Below, one piece after another: positions 53,432-62,902 of a stretch of 64,000 nt of DNA. Under the pieces are notes generated by a model. It worked only from the letters and a program-made list of their open reading frames with translations. It was not told where the DNA came from and ran no database searches. A program made the translations under genes and the position numbers. This DNA is from CAYWRZ01 sp964460845 (GTDB taxonomy: Bacteria; Bacteroidota; Bacteroidia; Flavobacteriales_D; UBA2798): positions 1-64,000 of the forward strand of contig CAYWRZ010000014.1 in NCBI GenBank assembly GCA_964460845.1. The letters are read 5' to 3'. Within the stretch, counting starts at the first letter, position 1. The number at the start of each line of letters is the position of its first letter.

Positions 53432-54103
53432 TTAATCCCTATCGTCGCGTATTTCTTCGTAATCGGTGAACCCACCGTCGTTATCGTGCCTATCATCGTC
53501 GTTCCGGTTGCGGCGGGAGTAGTTGCCGCTCAGAATATCCATAAAGGAGGAAATAAGCCCGGCAGTTACTACCACGCTTTTTATAAGCATGATCAGCAGG
53601 AAAAATACGCCTATCAGCCCGATGATCCACCCGATAACCGGAGTGTCATAAATTTCTCTTATCGTGCCGTAAAACCAAAGGTTTACGTCGTTTTCCATAA
53701 TATGCGGATGGGTCAGACAGAAGGAAAAATAGACCAAACTGGCAATAATGCTGAGCGATTCGGCAGCCAGGTTAGGCTTTTCCTGTACCACTTGCCGGTT
53801 GTTAAACTGAATGATAAGCCGTCGTCTTTCGAGCCTGCCGGTAAGGTAGGAATACAGCACCAGCATACCTATAATAGTCAGGAAAATTCGAGGCGATTGT
53901 GGTTTTTCAATGTATTCTAAGGTTTGCATCGCGCTGAGTGAGACCAACAGGTAGAGGTTAACCAACTGGAAAATATAAATTTCGATACGGCCACGCGACT
54001 GAAAACCGGTAATAAGCCGGTAGAGAAACATAAAAAATCCCCAGATGAGACTGAACACGATAAAAACGATACCGAGACCGAAAATGTACTTAAGGAGTTC
54101 CAA
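53432..54103 (-). CDS. Membrane protein with acidic tail, unknown
   Basis: This 223-residue protein has about five transmembrane helices and a charged, Asp/Arg-rich C-terminus (YSRRNRNDDDRHDNDGGFTD). No conserved enzyme motif is visible. The start codon appears to be TTG at 54103, since no ATG lies nearby in frame; the true start is uncertain. The neighbouring transglutaminase-like gene is on the same strand, 240 bp upstream. Confidence 0.6.
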   Translation of the reverse strand: MELLKYIFGLGIVFIVFSLIWGFFMFLYRLITGFQSRGRIEIYIFQLVNLYLLVSLSAMQTLEYIEKPQSPRIFLTIIGMLVLYSYLTGRLERRRLIIQFNNRQVVQEKPNLAAESLSIIASLVYFSFCLTHPHIMENDVNLWFYGTIREIYDTPVIGWIIGLIGVFFLLIMLIKSVVVTAGLISSFMDILSGNYSRRNRNDDDRHDNDGGFTDYEEIRDDRD

Positions 54104-54343
54104 GAGAAATGAGTTTAAGGATTGAAAATGTGAGGTGATTTATCAAAAATAGATTCGCTTTTCTTTCTGTATTACATTCGGTAAATCCGTTTTGAAGCCC
54201 ATCTGAGCCCCGTATTACGTACATTACACTAAAGTAGCTAAAATTCCTTAATGCATTTGTATTTTGCCGAAGCAAGGCGCAATTGTTGGCTGATAGTAGG
54301 CAGTTATTTCGTGAATTCAGGCAAAATGGAATGGAGTGATAAA

Positions 54344-55324
54344 TCAGATCCGCAGCTCCGAACGGCGAATGGTGCTTTGGTATTTCCCGCCGGGGTAATA
54401 ATCGTTGTAATCGAAATTTAACCATACCCTGCCGTTTTCATCCACATGGTAATAAATAGGCTGATCCTGATTTTCTTTTACAAAAAGAACCTGACGAATA
54501 AGATAGCTGATATTTTCCAAATCTTTAACGGTACCCGCCAATACTTCGGGATACACGTGCCCGATCGATCCCTGCTCGGTCTGTACGGTAGTGCGAACCA
54601 GCTTCACTTCCCCGCCGATGGCCTTGATACAGGCCGCCATCAGGATAGAGTAATCGTCGCAGTCGCCTTTAAAACGCCCGTCACTTTTTAGCTGACGTAC
54701 AGTCTCCGAAGCCTTTGCAAAATACTCGTCCGACACCGGATCAAACACATACCTCCAGCGCTTGCGTATTTCCTTAAATACCGAAAAAAACTGTATAATC
54801 TTACGGTTCGAATTGTTGACGTACTCTTCAAAATGCATCACGGCAATATCGGCCGCATAATTACGCACCGACTCGCTGCGGTAGTCGATGGCTTCCCGAA
54901 ACTGGCTGGCTAACCCGAAAACGGCATCTTCCGGATTCCGATTGTCGAAACGAAAGCGGATGGCCGAATGGTTGATTCCGTGCAGAAAAGCCGAATAATC
55001 GCTGTAAAGCTGCCTGAACGTGTAATGCCCGGTAAAGCTCGTAATGCTCAAGGCCAGCAGGCCGCCTGCAAAAAACAGGTAAAGGAAATACCTTATGCGC
55101 CGTGCCAGTATATACACGGTAGTAAAGACCACCGCAAAAGTAAGCACATGGTCTATACGCACGCCTTCGGTAAAAGGCAGATATACCGGAGGAATATGGT
55201 TGTAAATAATGATAAACAGCGGAAAGCTCACCACACATACAATGAGGATAAGCAGCACCACCTGCACAATGCCCGGCGTTTTACGGATGGATTTTGTATC
55301 TTTAGAAGGTTCCGTCACATTCAC
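54344..55324 (-). CDS. Membrane protein with transglutaminase-like domain
   Basis: The 326-residue protein has two transmembrane helices near the N-terminus (about 18-38 and 50-95) and a C-terminal transglutaminase-like cysteine-protease fold. The catalytic triad is visible as Cys in FKGDCDDYSILMAACIKAIG, His in GSIGHVYPEVL and Asp in VWLNFDYNDYYPGG. It is probably membrane-bound, with the catalytic part outside or at the membrane. The start is GTG (MNVTEPSK). The substrate is unknown. Confidence 0.8.
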   Translation of the reverse strand: MNVTEPSKDTKSIRKTPGIVQVVLLILIVCVVSFPLFIIIYNHIPPVYLPFTEGVRIDHVLTFAVVFTTVYILARRIRYFLYLFFAGGLLALSITSFTGHYTFRQLYSDYSAFLHGINHSAIRFRFDNRNPEDAVFGLASQFREAIDYRSESVRNYAADIAVMHFEEYVNNSNRKIIQFFSVFKEIRKRWRYVFDPVSDEYFAKASETVRQLKSDGRFKGDCDDYSILMAACIKAIGGEVKLVRTTVQTEQGSIGHVYPEVLAGTVKDLENISYLIRQVLFVKENQDQPIYYHVDENGRVWLNFDYNDYYPGGKYQSTIRRSELRI

Positions 55325-55415
55325 AAAAATAGGGATTGCACAGCTATTTCCTACTCACGAAGATAAGTCCTTCCGGGTTTATTTCGCTGTACATCCGGTA
55401 TTAATACTTCATCTA

Positions 55416-55814
55416 ATGGCATACGAAATCAGCAAATCAGAAGAAGAATGGGCGAACGAGCTTCCGCCCGACGCATTCCGCGTACTCAGGCTGAAAGGTA
55501 CCGAAAGACCTTTCAGCGGAGCCTATAACCTCCATTTTGAAAAAGGGAAATACTACTGCCGGGGCTGCGGGGCCGAACTCTTTGACTCGGATTCAAAATT
55601 CGACGGCCATTGCGGCTGGCCCAGTTTCGACAGCGAGCTGGGAGAAGGACGCATACAACGCATCAGGGATCAGAGCCACGGAATGATTCGCATCGAAATT
55701 GTCTGCGCACGCTGCGGAGGACACCTCGGCCACGTGTTCGACGACGGACCTACCGAAACAGGCGAACGGTATTGCGTAAACTCCGTATCGCTTTCTTTTA
55801 AGCCCGAGGCTTAG
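55416..55814 (+). CDS. msrB: Peptide-methionine (R)-S-oxide reductase
   Basis: MsrB repairs methionine-R-sulfoxide in proteins. The 132-residue enzyme has the zinc cysteines in YYCRGCGAELF and VCARCGGHLGHVFDDGP. The substrate site is GHCGWPSF, and the catalytic cysteine is in GERYCVNSVSLSFK. The ATG at 55416 was chosen because the longer frame overlaps the divergent transglutaminase-like gene. Its stop overlaps the convergent CoA-binding gene by four bases. Confidence 0.95.
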   Translation: MAYEISKSEEEWANELPPDAFRVLRLKGTERPFSGAYNLHFEKGKYYCRGCGAELFDSDSKFDGHCGWPSFDSELGEGRIQRIRDQSHGMIRIEIVCARCGGHLGHVFDDGPTETGERYCVNSVSLSFKPEA

Positions 55815-56170
55815 TATTGCCCCGTATTGAGCAGCACCAGGGTACAGGCTTCTTCGGTTTTTATGCCCTGCTTTGCCAATAATGCCTCGAACACCTGATT
55901 TTCGGCGCCGGGGTTAAAAATTACCCGCTCCGGCTTCAGTCCGATGATATAGTCATAATAAGCCGGCTGCCGCGCAGGATTGAGGTATAAAGTGACTGTG
56001 TGCACGTCTTTCCATTCAGGTGTATTTTTGACAATGGGTACGTCTTCCACTTTTCCTTCCCGCAATCCGATAGCATATACCGGGTGCTGGTACCGTCTGA
56101 GGTTGTGTATAGCCATATTCGAATACCGCTCCGGATTTTCGCTGGCGCCTATTACCAATGTAGGTTTCAT
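55811..56170 (-). CDS. CoA-binding domain protein
   Basis: This 119-residue Rossmann-like protein of the YccU/CoA-binding group begins TLVIGASENPERYSNMAIHN. It also has HPVYAIGLREGKVEDVPIV and the signature-like LYLNPARQPAYYDYIIGLKP. Family members bind CoA or nucleotides, but their role is poorly known. The start overlaps the upstream epimerase stop, so the pair is cotranscribed. Confidence 0.82.
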   Translation of the reverse strand: MKPTLVIGASENPERYSNMAIHNLRRYQHPVYAIGLREGKVEDVPIVKNTPEWKDVHTVTLYLNPARQPAYYDYIIGLKPERVIFNPGAENQVFEALLAKQGIKTEEACTLVLLNTGQY

Positions 56171-57189
56171 AGTTCTTCAAATTTAAGGGGATCGGCCAAA
56201 CGAAGCTGCGTGGTTTCACAATACCCCCTGCGTATAGCGAAACCCGTAAACGGGTCGTTGCGAATCAGGTAAGGCCCGTCCAAATCAAGCAGATCCGAGC
56301 CCGGGGCAAGCTGCGAAGCATGATACACGCCGCAGGAAGATTCGGACATACAGCCCGTCAGCACAAATTTACCGCTTTTCTGCGCAGTTTGTATCATCAA
56401 TGCGGCAGGTCCCAAACCACCGCACTTGAGAATTTTCACGTTAATTCCGTGAAAAGCATTCAGCACTTCCGGCAGGTCTTCGGGAGTTTGTACCGACTCG
56501 TCGGCGATAAGGGGCAGCGGACTACGGGCGCTTAGCCAGGCATGACTGTGTAAATCCTGCCTTACAAAAGGCTGCTCGATAAGCAGTACGCCCAGTTCTT
56601 TCAAGGCATAAGCCAGTTCAAGAGCCTGCGAAGGGTTGTCCCAACCCTGGTTCACATCGACACAGAAAGGCTTATCCGTCATACTGCGGACATAGCGCAC
56701 ATACGCCAAATCGTCGGTTTGCCCGAGCTTGAGTTTAAGCAGGGGGAAATCGCTTGCTTCTTCGAGCTTTTGAACGGTTTCGGTGGCATCGCCCATGCCT
56801 AGCGTAAACGTGCAACGCGGAGCCAGTTTAGAAGGAGAGACCGGTAAAAGAGGGGGGAAGGGGTTATCCAGTTGTGCGCAAAGGTGCCTGAAAGCCGTTT
56901 CGACGGCACATTTCGCGGCATAATTACCCGGAGCGCAAGTGGCGAGGTAGCTGGTAAATGCTTCTGCTTCGCTGCTTTGGTAACGATCAGGCAGCTTGAG
57001 TCCTGCTGCAAATGCAATCACCGAAGACTGTGTTTCGGGCAGATAGGGCGGGAGTGTAGCTTCGCCATAGCCATCCATCCCTTCGTGCGAGAGGCGTACA
57101 TATACCGTGTGGGTTCCTGTGCGTTCGCCCGTCGCCAGCCTGAAGGGATGCGTAAATTCGAGATACCGGGTAGCTACCGAAAGCTTCAT
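56167..57189 (-). CDS. Dipeptide epimerase, enolase superfamily
   Basis: This 340-residue enzyme of the muconate lactonising/L-Ala-D/L-Glu epimerase group acts in recycling of cell-wall peptides. The lysine pair is in FPLLKLKLGQTDD and the metal ligands are in FCVDVNQGWD, LIEQPF and LIADESVQTPED. The second catalytic lysine is in INVKILKCGGL, and the C-terminal GCMSESSCGVYHASQLAP closes the barrel. The ATG at 57189 was preferred to one nine codons upstream because family members start near it. Exact substrate specificity is inferred. Confidence 0.82.
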   Translation of the reverse strand: MKLSVATRYLEFTHPFRLATGERTGTHTVYVRLSHEGMDGYGEATLPPYLPETQSSVIAFAAGLKLPDRYQSSEAEAFTSYLATCAPGNYAAKCAVETAFRHLCAQLDNPFPPLLPVSPSKLAPRCTFTLGMGDATETVQKLEEASDFPLLKLKLGQTDDLAYVRYVRSMTDKPFCVDVNQGWDNPSQALELAYALKELGVLLIEQPFVRQDLHSHAWLSARSPLPLIADESVQTPEDLPEVLNAFHGINVKILKCGGLGPAALMIQTAQKSGKFVLTGCMSESSCGVYHASQLAPGSDLLDLDGPYLIRNDPFTGFAIRRGYCETTQLRLADPLKFEEL

Positions 57190-57315
57190 ACCGGTAAAGC
57201 TATTCCAAAAAAACATACGGCGCTAAGCGAAAGCCTCCTGATTATGAAAAGGGTGCTGTTTATACCGACCTGAGACTGTATCGGAAATGTCCGTAACTTT
57301 GCAGCGATTGAGGTT

Positions 57316-57732
57316 ATGGAAGAAGATATAGAAAGAAATCCGGCGGAGGATTATCTCCGGCTCAAAGAGTGGTTTAAGACGGGCAAAGCGAATCTCCGAA
57401 AAGAGTTTCGGCGCAACCGTGAGGTAGCGCGCGAGCTGGGGCATAATGCCGAACAGGCGCTGCAGGATTTACGCTCGGGTAAAGTGCGCACCGACAAAGT
57501 AGCGGCTCGCAATCTTCGCAAGACCCTTATAAATGCCGTAAAGGCGGCTGGAATTACAGGCATATTTGTGCTTCCGGGCGGAGCCTTCGGCTTGCTGGCT
57601 TTGCGCAGGCTGCTCAAAACCAAGGAAGCCCGCGAATGGGGTATGGAGAATCTGCTTACACTCACCGTCGAAGAATCGGCCCGTATCGAAAAAGAACAGG
57701 ATTTGGAAAAAAAAGATCCGGAAACGGAATAG
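57316..57732 (+). CDS. LETM1-like small protein, unknown
   Basis: The 138-residue protein has a charged helical N-terminal half, a single hydrophobic segment GIFVLPGGAFGLLALRRLLK at about 92-111, and a Glu/Lys-rich tail. The PGG-containing hydrophobic helix resembles that of LETM1-related proteins, but the match is short. It is separated from the next plus-strand gene by 39 bp. Confidence 0.6.
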   Translation: MEEDIERNPAEDYLRLKEWFKTGKANLRKEFRRNREVARELGHNAEQALQDLRSGKVRTDKVAARNLRKTLINAVKAAGITGIFVLPGGAFGLLALRRLLKTKEAREWGMENLLTLTVEESARIEKEQDLEKKDPETE

Positions 57733-57771
57733 AATTTGTATTTTACCCTTACCTGACCGACAAGATTTTTT

Positions 57772-58512
57772 GTGTTGAACCCGAGCCGCCTCTTTTTTCT
57801 GCTTATCGTATTGCTGACCCCTTCGGTGGTCTGGTCACAACAGACCGATACCCTTCGTCTTAAAGTTAAAGTAATCGACAGCGAAAATTCGTTCGTTTGG
57901 ATAAATTATATGGCGGTCAACAAACGCACGGGCACAGGCGCTTTTGGTGATCGCAACGGTACTTTTGAGATGCGTATCCGTCCTGCCGATACCATTACCA
58001 TTTCTGCACGCGATTATCATACACTCAATTTATGCTTCCGCGATTCGACCTGGGAAAAAGGTAAAATTTGGGAAGTAAAGCTGGAAAAAAAGCCCCTGGA
58101 GCTTAAAACTATCGAGATCAGAGCCGATCGTGAGTTTACCGAAATCGAAAAAGACATACAAAGGCTGGAAAAACGCAAGACCTCGTCCTATAGTGAATAC
58201 GGTTCTCTCGAAAGTCCCATCACCGCATTGTATGAGCGCTTTAGCCGTATCGAAAGGCAAAAGCAAAAAGTAGCCGAGCTGGAGTACGAAGACGCCAAAC
58301 GCGATCTCTTGCGCGAGCTTTTGGCCAAGTATGTAAAAGGAGATATTATTTCGCTCAGCGAAGAAGAATTTGACGATTTTATCTTTTTCTGCAACCCTGA
58401 TATGAATTTTCTGCGCTCGGTTTCGCAGTACGATCTGATTATGTATTTCAAAATCAGGTTCGAAGAGTACAGCTATTACGTACGCGGTAACCGGGGCGAA
58501 TTAAAAGACTGA
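57772..58512 (+). CDS. Secreted protein with carboxypeptidase-regulatory-like domain
   Basis: The 246-residue protein uses a GTG start, and its signal peptide ends at SVVWSQ. A beta-rich domain (LRLKVKVIDSENSFVWINYM to MRIRPADTITISARDYHTLN) resembles the CarboxypepD_reg-like domain of Bacteroidota secreted proteins. A coiled, charged helical part with EIEKDIQRLEKRK follows. Its role is unknown, probably periplasmic. It is the last plus-strand gene before the convergent CxxCH lipoprotein. Confidence 0.72.
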   Translation: MLNPSRLFFLLIVLLTPSVVWSQQTDTLRLKVKVIDSENSFVWINYMAVNKRTGTGAFGDRNGTFEMRIRPADTITISARDYHTLNLCFRDSTWEKGKIWEVKLEKKPLELKTIEIRADREFTEIEKDIQRLEKRKTSSYSEYGSLESPITALYERFSRIERQKQKVAELEYEDAKRDLLRELLAKYVKGDIISLSEEEFDDFIFFCNPDMNFLRSVSQYDLIMYFKIRFEEYSYYVRGNRGELKD

Positions 58513-58568
58513 TATACGCAAAAAAGGAGAGATCGGAGACCTCTCCTTCGCAGCAGTGTGCAGTAAAA

Positions 58569-59873
58569 TTAAGGAGCCTGGTAAGGTGTCCTTCGTTTGG
58601 CCCGCGTAAAGCTCCAGATAAAATCAAGCTGTTTGTAGGTGTATAATCGGTTAGAGATTCTTCCCCTTGCGATAAACCACTCAGGCTTCGGGCTTCCGTT
58701 ATGGGTAAGGAAAGCATCGTATTGCGGATGTAGCGGATTGGGGTTTTTTACTCCGAATCCGAGTCCGTTAAAATAATGCTGTCCCCGGGGGTTTTCCGCT
58801 ATTATAGCTTCTTGAATCTCTTTAGGAAGATCGGCAAATTCCATCGTACCTCCGTACGAAGACCTCGCATGGCAGGTAATGCAGGAAGAGGAGAGCATAA
58901 AGCTGTTTTCGAGCTGGGTATTGCCGAGCAGCGTGGGCTTCCCCTTATTGTCGGTATAATTGATCTGCGTGCCGCGCAGGATATAATTTTCCCATTTCGG
59001 ATCCATGCCGGCCTGTCGGAAAAGCGCTTTCAGCTCGTCCGAAACCTTGCCTTCGGCATTTTTTCCAAAACGATCGACCGATTTGAGGCGAGGGAACAGA
59101 CGCTCTATAATTTTAAGATCGGTATTGTCTTTGTGCTCGAAAGTGGCCCAGGTCCATTGCGGAATGTCTTTGGAAATGACATGAAGTCCGGTAAGACCGC
59201 GTAGCTCGGTTTCTCCGTTTTTATTGGTGAAATACCGGTAATGATAGTGTGCTTTTTCGCCTTCCGAAATGGGTTTCCAAGTGGCTTTGATCTCCATGCT
59301 TTCTATCGGGGTTTGAATATCCTCGTGATTTTTTAAATACGCTTCAATTCCTTCCTGATAATACAGGTCGTGTTCGGCAATAAAATCATACAGGGCTTTA
59401 TTGAGCCTTGTTTCAGAAATAAGCGCACCGATGTCGTCGTTTCCGCTCAGGTTTTTTAGCTTTTCCGGGGTATGTGGCGAAATGCCTAAGCGTTGTAATT
59501 GCAGGGGTGTTTCGTCGGTTTCTTCCAGGGGTGTGATTTCGGGCTGTGACCCTTGTGTAGCGTTGCTTTTCAGGTTGGGAGTTTGCCAATCGGGTAATTG
59601 ATTTGGATTTTTAAACAGTACAGGTGCCGAAATCCAGGATTCCCATACCGTTTTGCCTTCGGGCAGCGAAGAGGTATAAGGTTGGCTGATTTTTACAAAC
59701 AGTTCCCAAGCAAATTTGTCGGGATTGTTCATGGCCGGATTCGGGTCGTAAGCGTCTGCTCGGCCAGACTCGGCCAATGCTTTTTGTTCATCCGGCTTTT
59801 GTTCCGAGCAGGAATACACCAATACAGTAGCGAAGGCAGCCGAAATAAAGAGTGCGACAAGGGTCTTTTTCAT
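58569..59873 (-). CDS. CxxCH-containing lipoprotein, probable c-type haem protein
   Basis: The 434-residue protein has the lipobox-like VLVYSCSEQK at the N-terminus. One haem-binding motif CITCH occurs late in the sequence, in MLSSSCITCHARSSYGG. The rest of the protein (FAWELFVKISQPYTSSLPEG, ILRGTQINYTDNKGKPTLLG) matches a family of large secreted proteins of unknown role with a single C-terminal CxxCH. It would be exported and matured by the ccm system encoded at 8-13 kb. A redox role is inferred. Confidence 0.77.
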   Translation of the reverse strand: MKKTLVALFISAAFATVLVYSCSEQKPDEQKALAESGRADAYDPNPAMNNPDKFAWELFVKISQPYTSSLPEGKTVWESWISAPVLFKNPNQLPDWQTPNLKSNATQGSQPEITPLEETDETPLQLQRLGISPHTPEKLKNLSGNDDIGALISETRLNKALYDFIAEHDLYYQEGIEAYLKNHEDIQTPIESMEIKATWKPISEGEKAHYHYRYFTNKNGETELRGLTGLHVISKDIPQWTWATFEHKDNTDLKIIERLFPRLKSVDRFGKNAEGKVSDELKALFRQAGMDPKWENYILRGTQINYTDNKGKPTLLGNTQLENSFMLSSSCITCHARSSYGGTMEFADLPKEIQEAIIAENPRGQHYFNGLGFGVKNPNPLHPQYDAFLTHNGSPKPEWFIARGRISNRLYTYKQLDFIWSFTRAKRRTPYQAP

Positions 59874-60058
59874 AAGCTATCGGTTAATACGTTTTATACA
59901 CACGAAGTAACGCTATATCGACTCTTTATATAAGGGGATTATTCCCGTATCTGATACCGGCTTTTTTCCCGTTTCGACAGGTCGAATTTTTATCGAAAAA
60001 TTTAGCATACAGGTTTTTTGGACGTACTAACCATTTAGTAAGCTAAAAGCCGTTAAAA

Positions 60059-60098
60059 AAAAGGCCGCACTTAACGAAAAGCGCAGCCTTTTTTTATC
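60059..60098 (-). terminator. Terminator of the lysyl oxidase gene
   Basis: Read on the minus strand, a run of A, the arm GGCTGCGC, the loop and the arm GTGCGGCC are followed by eight T residues. The stem starts about 22 bases after the stop at 60111. The flanking A and T runs make it a good bidirectional terminator. Confidence 0.75.
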
Positions 60099-60110
60099 CG
60101 GAATTATTTT

Positions 60111-62483
60111 TTAGCGACTCAGTACAATTCGCTGTGTAATGACACGCTGCGGATCGCGGTAACGCACCAGGTATATTCCGGGTGTTTGGCTCGAAAGGTC
60201 GAGCAGGACCTCTGTGTGCGCCGATGTGGGTATCATCATCACCTGTTCGCCCAGCGTGTTGAGCACTTCGATAGCACCGTCGGCAGGTTGGGGCGTACGT
60301 ATAGCTACATGGAAAATTCCGTTGCCCGGATTGGGCCATATAGTAAGATGACCCGCGTTTTCCACTTCTTTGACCGATACCGGACTTACGGTACGACAGC
60401 CGTTCTCAATTTCGGTTTGTACCGCTTCGTAACTTCCGTTTACAATATGCACGATTTCGCTCAGGCATACTTCCGTGTCGGTGAGCGAAGAATAATAAAT
60501 ACGGCAAAACGGAATACTTTCGGGGTTGCGGTTTAAAGCCGAATCGAGGTGCGAAATTCCGACGATTTTTTGCTGGCCGGGAATAAATACCGGAAGCACC
60601 GGAAAAGAAGGATCGTTGTAAAGGGACACTACATCGAGAATTTGCAATCCGCTTACGTTAAACTCGAACGCATTTACCAGGCTGTAGGGGTTTTTGATCC
60701 ATACATCCATGTAATGATCGGTCAGGTTCAGCGTGTCCACACGCAGCGATACGGTTTGAAGGGTATTATAGATGCTGTAAGGAAAACGGCAGGCATTGTT
60801 GAACGAAGAGCCACGTAGCACACAATGGTTAACCAGCGCGGCGTCCCAGACGGTAATTTTACCGTCGTTGTTGAGGTCGTTACAGGAAGAAGGGGAGAGG
60901 TTTTGGCTTAAAATACGCTGCACATAAAGCTGTGCATCTGTTGCATCGAGCGTAGCATCGGTATTCAGATCGCCGTATTTACGCGAACCTCCGCAATTGC
61001 CTTCACAATCCGCTTCTTCATTTCCGAAGGGCGTACCGTTACAATCGACATAATCGGGGCAGTCGTCGCTAAACGCAAATTGTTTGACACCTGCACCGTC
61101 TTCAAAAATCCGGATACAGACCTGCGCCCAGTTGTTGTCGTACCGCGTTTCGTAACGTCCCAGCGCATCGGGCGACTGGTTCCAGTTAATTTTGACTGCC
61201 AGTACATATTCGCCGGGATCGACATCGGTAATATCCAACCATTGGCAATCGAGTCCGGCATCATATACATCGCCGCATCCGGCCGAAATACCCATATTGT
61301 TGCAGCCGTACTGTGCTTGTCCTCCGCCTCCACATTCGAGATCCATTACACAAAATCCGTTTTTATAGCCGATAGGAATACGCTCGCCCGTGATTTTGTA
61401 AAGCGAATATTCGGCGTATCCTTCGTAATGCGCATGACCATGACAGTTTTGGAAAGAAAACTGGTCCGGATTATTGCCCGGGTTACCGATAAAATAATCG
61501 AGCGTACCGATGTTTCTGATCCAGGTGGTAAAACGCAAAATTCTTCGTTGGCCGTAGCCGGTAAGGCAATTTTCTTCTACCCAGCAATTGGTCGAATTGA
61601 TATAGGTAGCGTGTAAAGAATTTTCAATTTGCGATTGCAGAATAATCAGATCGGGTCCGTCGGGACAGTTGGGGTCGGGGTAGAACAGGCAGTTGCCATC
61701 GCTAACCGTAGCCATAGGATTGTAGTTACAGGATTCGGGATCCATACAGCCGGTAATGGGGCCTGAGTAAGAAATGGACCAGTCTATCGCTCCGCTGCCA
61801 CAGCTTCCGCCCGCATCCCCGATTCGGATAATATACGTGATTCCGGCTTGAAGCGCAGCCGATACCCGGGCAAGATTGCCACATCCGCCACTGTTGTCGT
61901 CGTAATAAAGCGTACCCTGGTTAGTATTGTTCCAGTTGAGGTTGGTGCAGGTTTCGTACACCCATATTTTTGTGTCGCAGGTATTGCCGGGTTCGCAGGT
62001 AGTGATTTGGTACATACCCGATGCGTTGGGGGTAAAGCTGTACCATGAATTCGCCTGGGCTGCGGTAAAAGTGCCTGTGTTTACGGGAATAGCCATGTTG
62101 CAGGAATAGCCCGGCGGACAATTAAAATCGGTTCTTTCCTGATTTCCGAAATTGCCTCCCGAAGCGATCTGCACGCCATCGGCATAGACCCGATATGAGC
62201 CGTTGCCGTAGGTACAGCAGATACCGTCGCCGTACGTATCGTATATCGTAAACGAAAGGCAGGTATTGGCCGGTACACAAAAAGTACCGCCACTCGCATT
62301 GCCCGTAGCCAGTATGCTGTTGTTGGCACTTCGGATGTCCCAGGTGGTTTCGTTGGGGTAATTGTCGGGTGTAATTTGCACCACGATTTCCGTTTCTCCT
62401 GTAGCGCAGGCGGCTTTAGCCTGAGATGCCCCACAGTACATACAAAGCAATAGTAGCAGCGGATAGTATAGCCCTTTTTTCAT
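60111..62483 (-). CDS. Secreted lysyl oxidase-like protein with dockerin-like repeats and T9SS tail
   Basis: This modular secreted protein of 790 residues has a signal peptide (about 1-24). A beta domain with YDTYGDGICCTYGNGSYRV follows, then a pre-peptidase-like domain (SWYSFTPNASGMYQITTCEP). The short CMDPESCNYNPMATVSDGNC unit comes next. A lysyl oxidase domain at about 290-440 has copper histidines in NCHGHAHYEGYAEYSLY and DAGLDCQWLDITDVDPGEYV. A dockerin-like calcium pair follows (YGDLNTDATLDATDAQLYV, DLNNDGKITVWDAALVNHCV), and the end is a type A T9SS domain (WPNPGNGIFHVAIRT, GIYLVRYRDPQ). Bacterial lysyl oxidases oxidise amine side chains and may crosslink matrix proteins. Confidence 0.85.
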   Translation of the reverse strand: MKKGLYYPLLLLLCMYCGASQAKAACATGETEIVVQITPDNYPNETTWDIRSANNSILATGNASGGTFCVPANTCLSFTIYDTYGDGICCTYGNGSYRVYADGVQIASGGNFGNQERTDFNCPPGYSCNMAIPVNTGTFTAAQANSWYSFTPNASGMYQITTCEPGNTCDTKIWVYETCTNLNWNNTNQGTLYYDDNSGGCGNLARVSAALQAGITYIIRIGDAGGSCGSGAIDWSISYSGPITGCMDPESCNYNPMATVSDGNCLFYPDPNCPDGPDLIILQSQIENSLHATYINSTNCWVEENCLTGYGQRRILRFTTWIRNIGTLDYFIGNPGNNPDQFSFQNCHGHAHYEGYAEYSLYKITGERIPIGYKNGFCVMDLECGGGGQAQYGCNNMGISAGCGDVYDAGLDCQWLDITDVDPGEYVLAVKINWNQSPDALGRYETRYDNNWAQVCIRIFEDGAGVKQFAFSDDCPDYVDCNGTPFGNEEADCEGNCGGSRKYGDLNTDATLDATDAQLYVQRILSQNLSPSSCNDLNNDGKITVWDAALVNHCVLRGSSFNNACRFPYSIYNTLQTVSLRVDTLNLTDHYMDVWIKNPYSLVNAFEFNVSGLQILDVVSLYNDPSFPVLPVFIPGQQKIVGISHLDSALNRNPESIPFCRIYYSSLTDTEVCLSEIVHIVNGSYEAVQTEIENGCRTVSPVSVKEVENAGHLTIWPNPGNGIFHVAIRTPQPADGAIEVLNTLGEQVMMIPTSAHTEVLLDLSSQTPGIYLVRYRDPQRVITQRIVLSR

Positions 62484-62580
62484 AAAATAGGAATAGTATT
62501 AGCGTAGTACTTAGGTTACTTGATAAAGACTATTCCTGCAAGAAAAAGTTGCTTGTACTTTTGCAAACACTTATAATACA

Positions 62581-62611
62581 AAAAGCCCCGACGAGAAATG
62601 TCGGGGCTTTT
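62581..62611 (-). terminator. Terminator of the HU gene
   Basis: AAAAGCCCCGAC and GTCGGGGCTTTT form a perfect 12 bp stem around a 7-base loop (GAGAAAT), with an extended T run on both strands. It lies 18 bases after the HU stop codon (62630) in the minus direction. Confidence 0.9.
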
Positions 62612-62629
62612 TTCGGAAAATCAGTGAGA

Positions 62630-62902
62630 TTAGTTCACTTTACCGGCAAGCTCAGCACCTGCTTTGAATTTCACTACTTTTTTAGCAGCGATTTTGATTT
62701 CTTTTCCGGTCTGGGGGTTACGGCCTTTACGGGCAGCTCTTTTAGAAACGGCAAAAGAACCGAAACCTACGAGGGCTACACGGTCACCTTTTTTCAGCGC
62801 CTTGGTAGTAACGGTGATAAATCCGTCGAGCGCTCTTTTGGCATCAGCCTTAGACAGGCCAGAATCAGATGCGATAGCATCAATCAATTCCGCTTTGTTC
62901 AT
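62630..62902 (-). CDS. HU-family DNA-binding protein
   Basis: The 90-residue histone-like protein begins MNKAELIDAIASDSGLSKAD. The beta-arm and signature region are GFGSFAVSKRAARKGRNPQT and GKEIKIAAKKVVKFKAG. It bends and compacts DNA as a dimer. It is a single gene followed by a strong terminator. Confidence 0.96.
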   Translation of the reverse strand: MNKAELIDAIASDSGLSKADAKRALDGFITVTTKALKKGDRVALVGFGSFAVSKRAARKGRNPQTGKEIKIAAKKVVKFKAGAELAGKVN

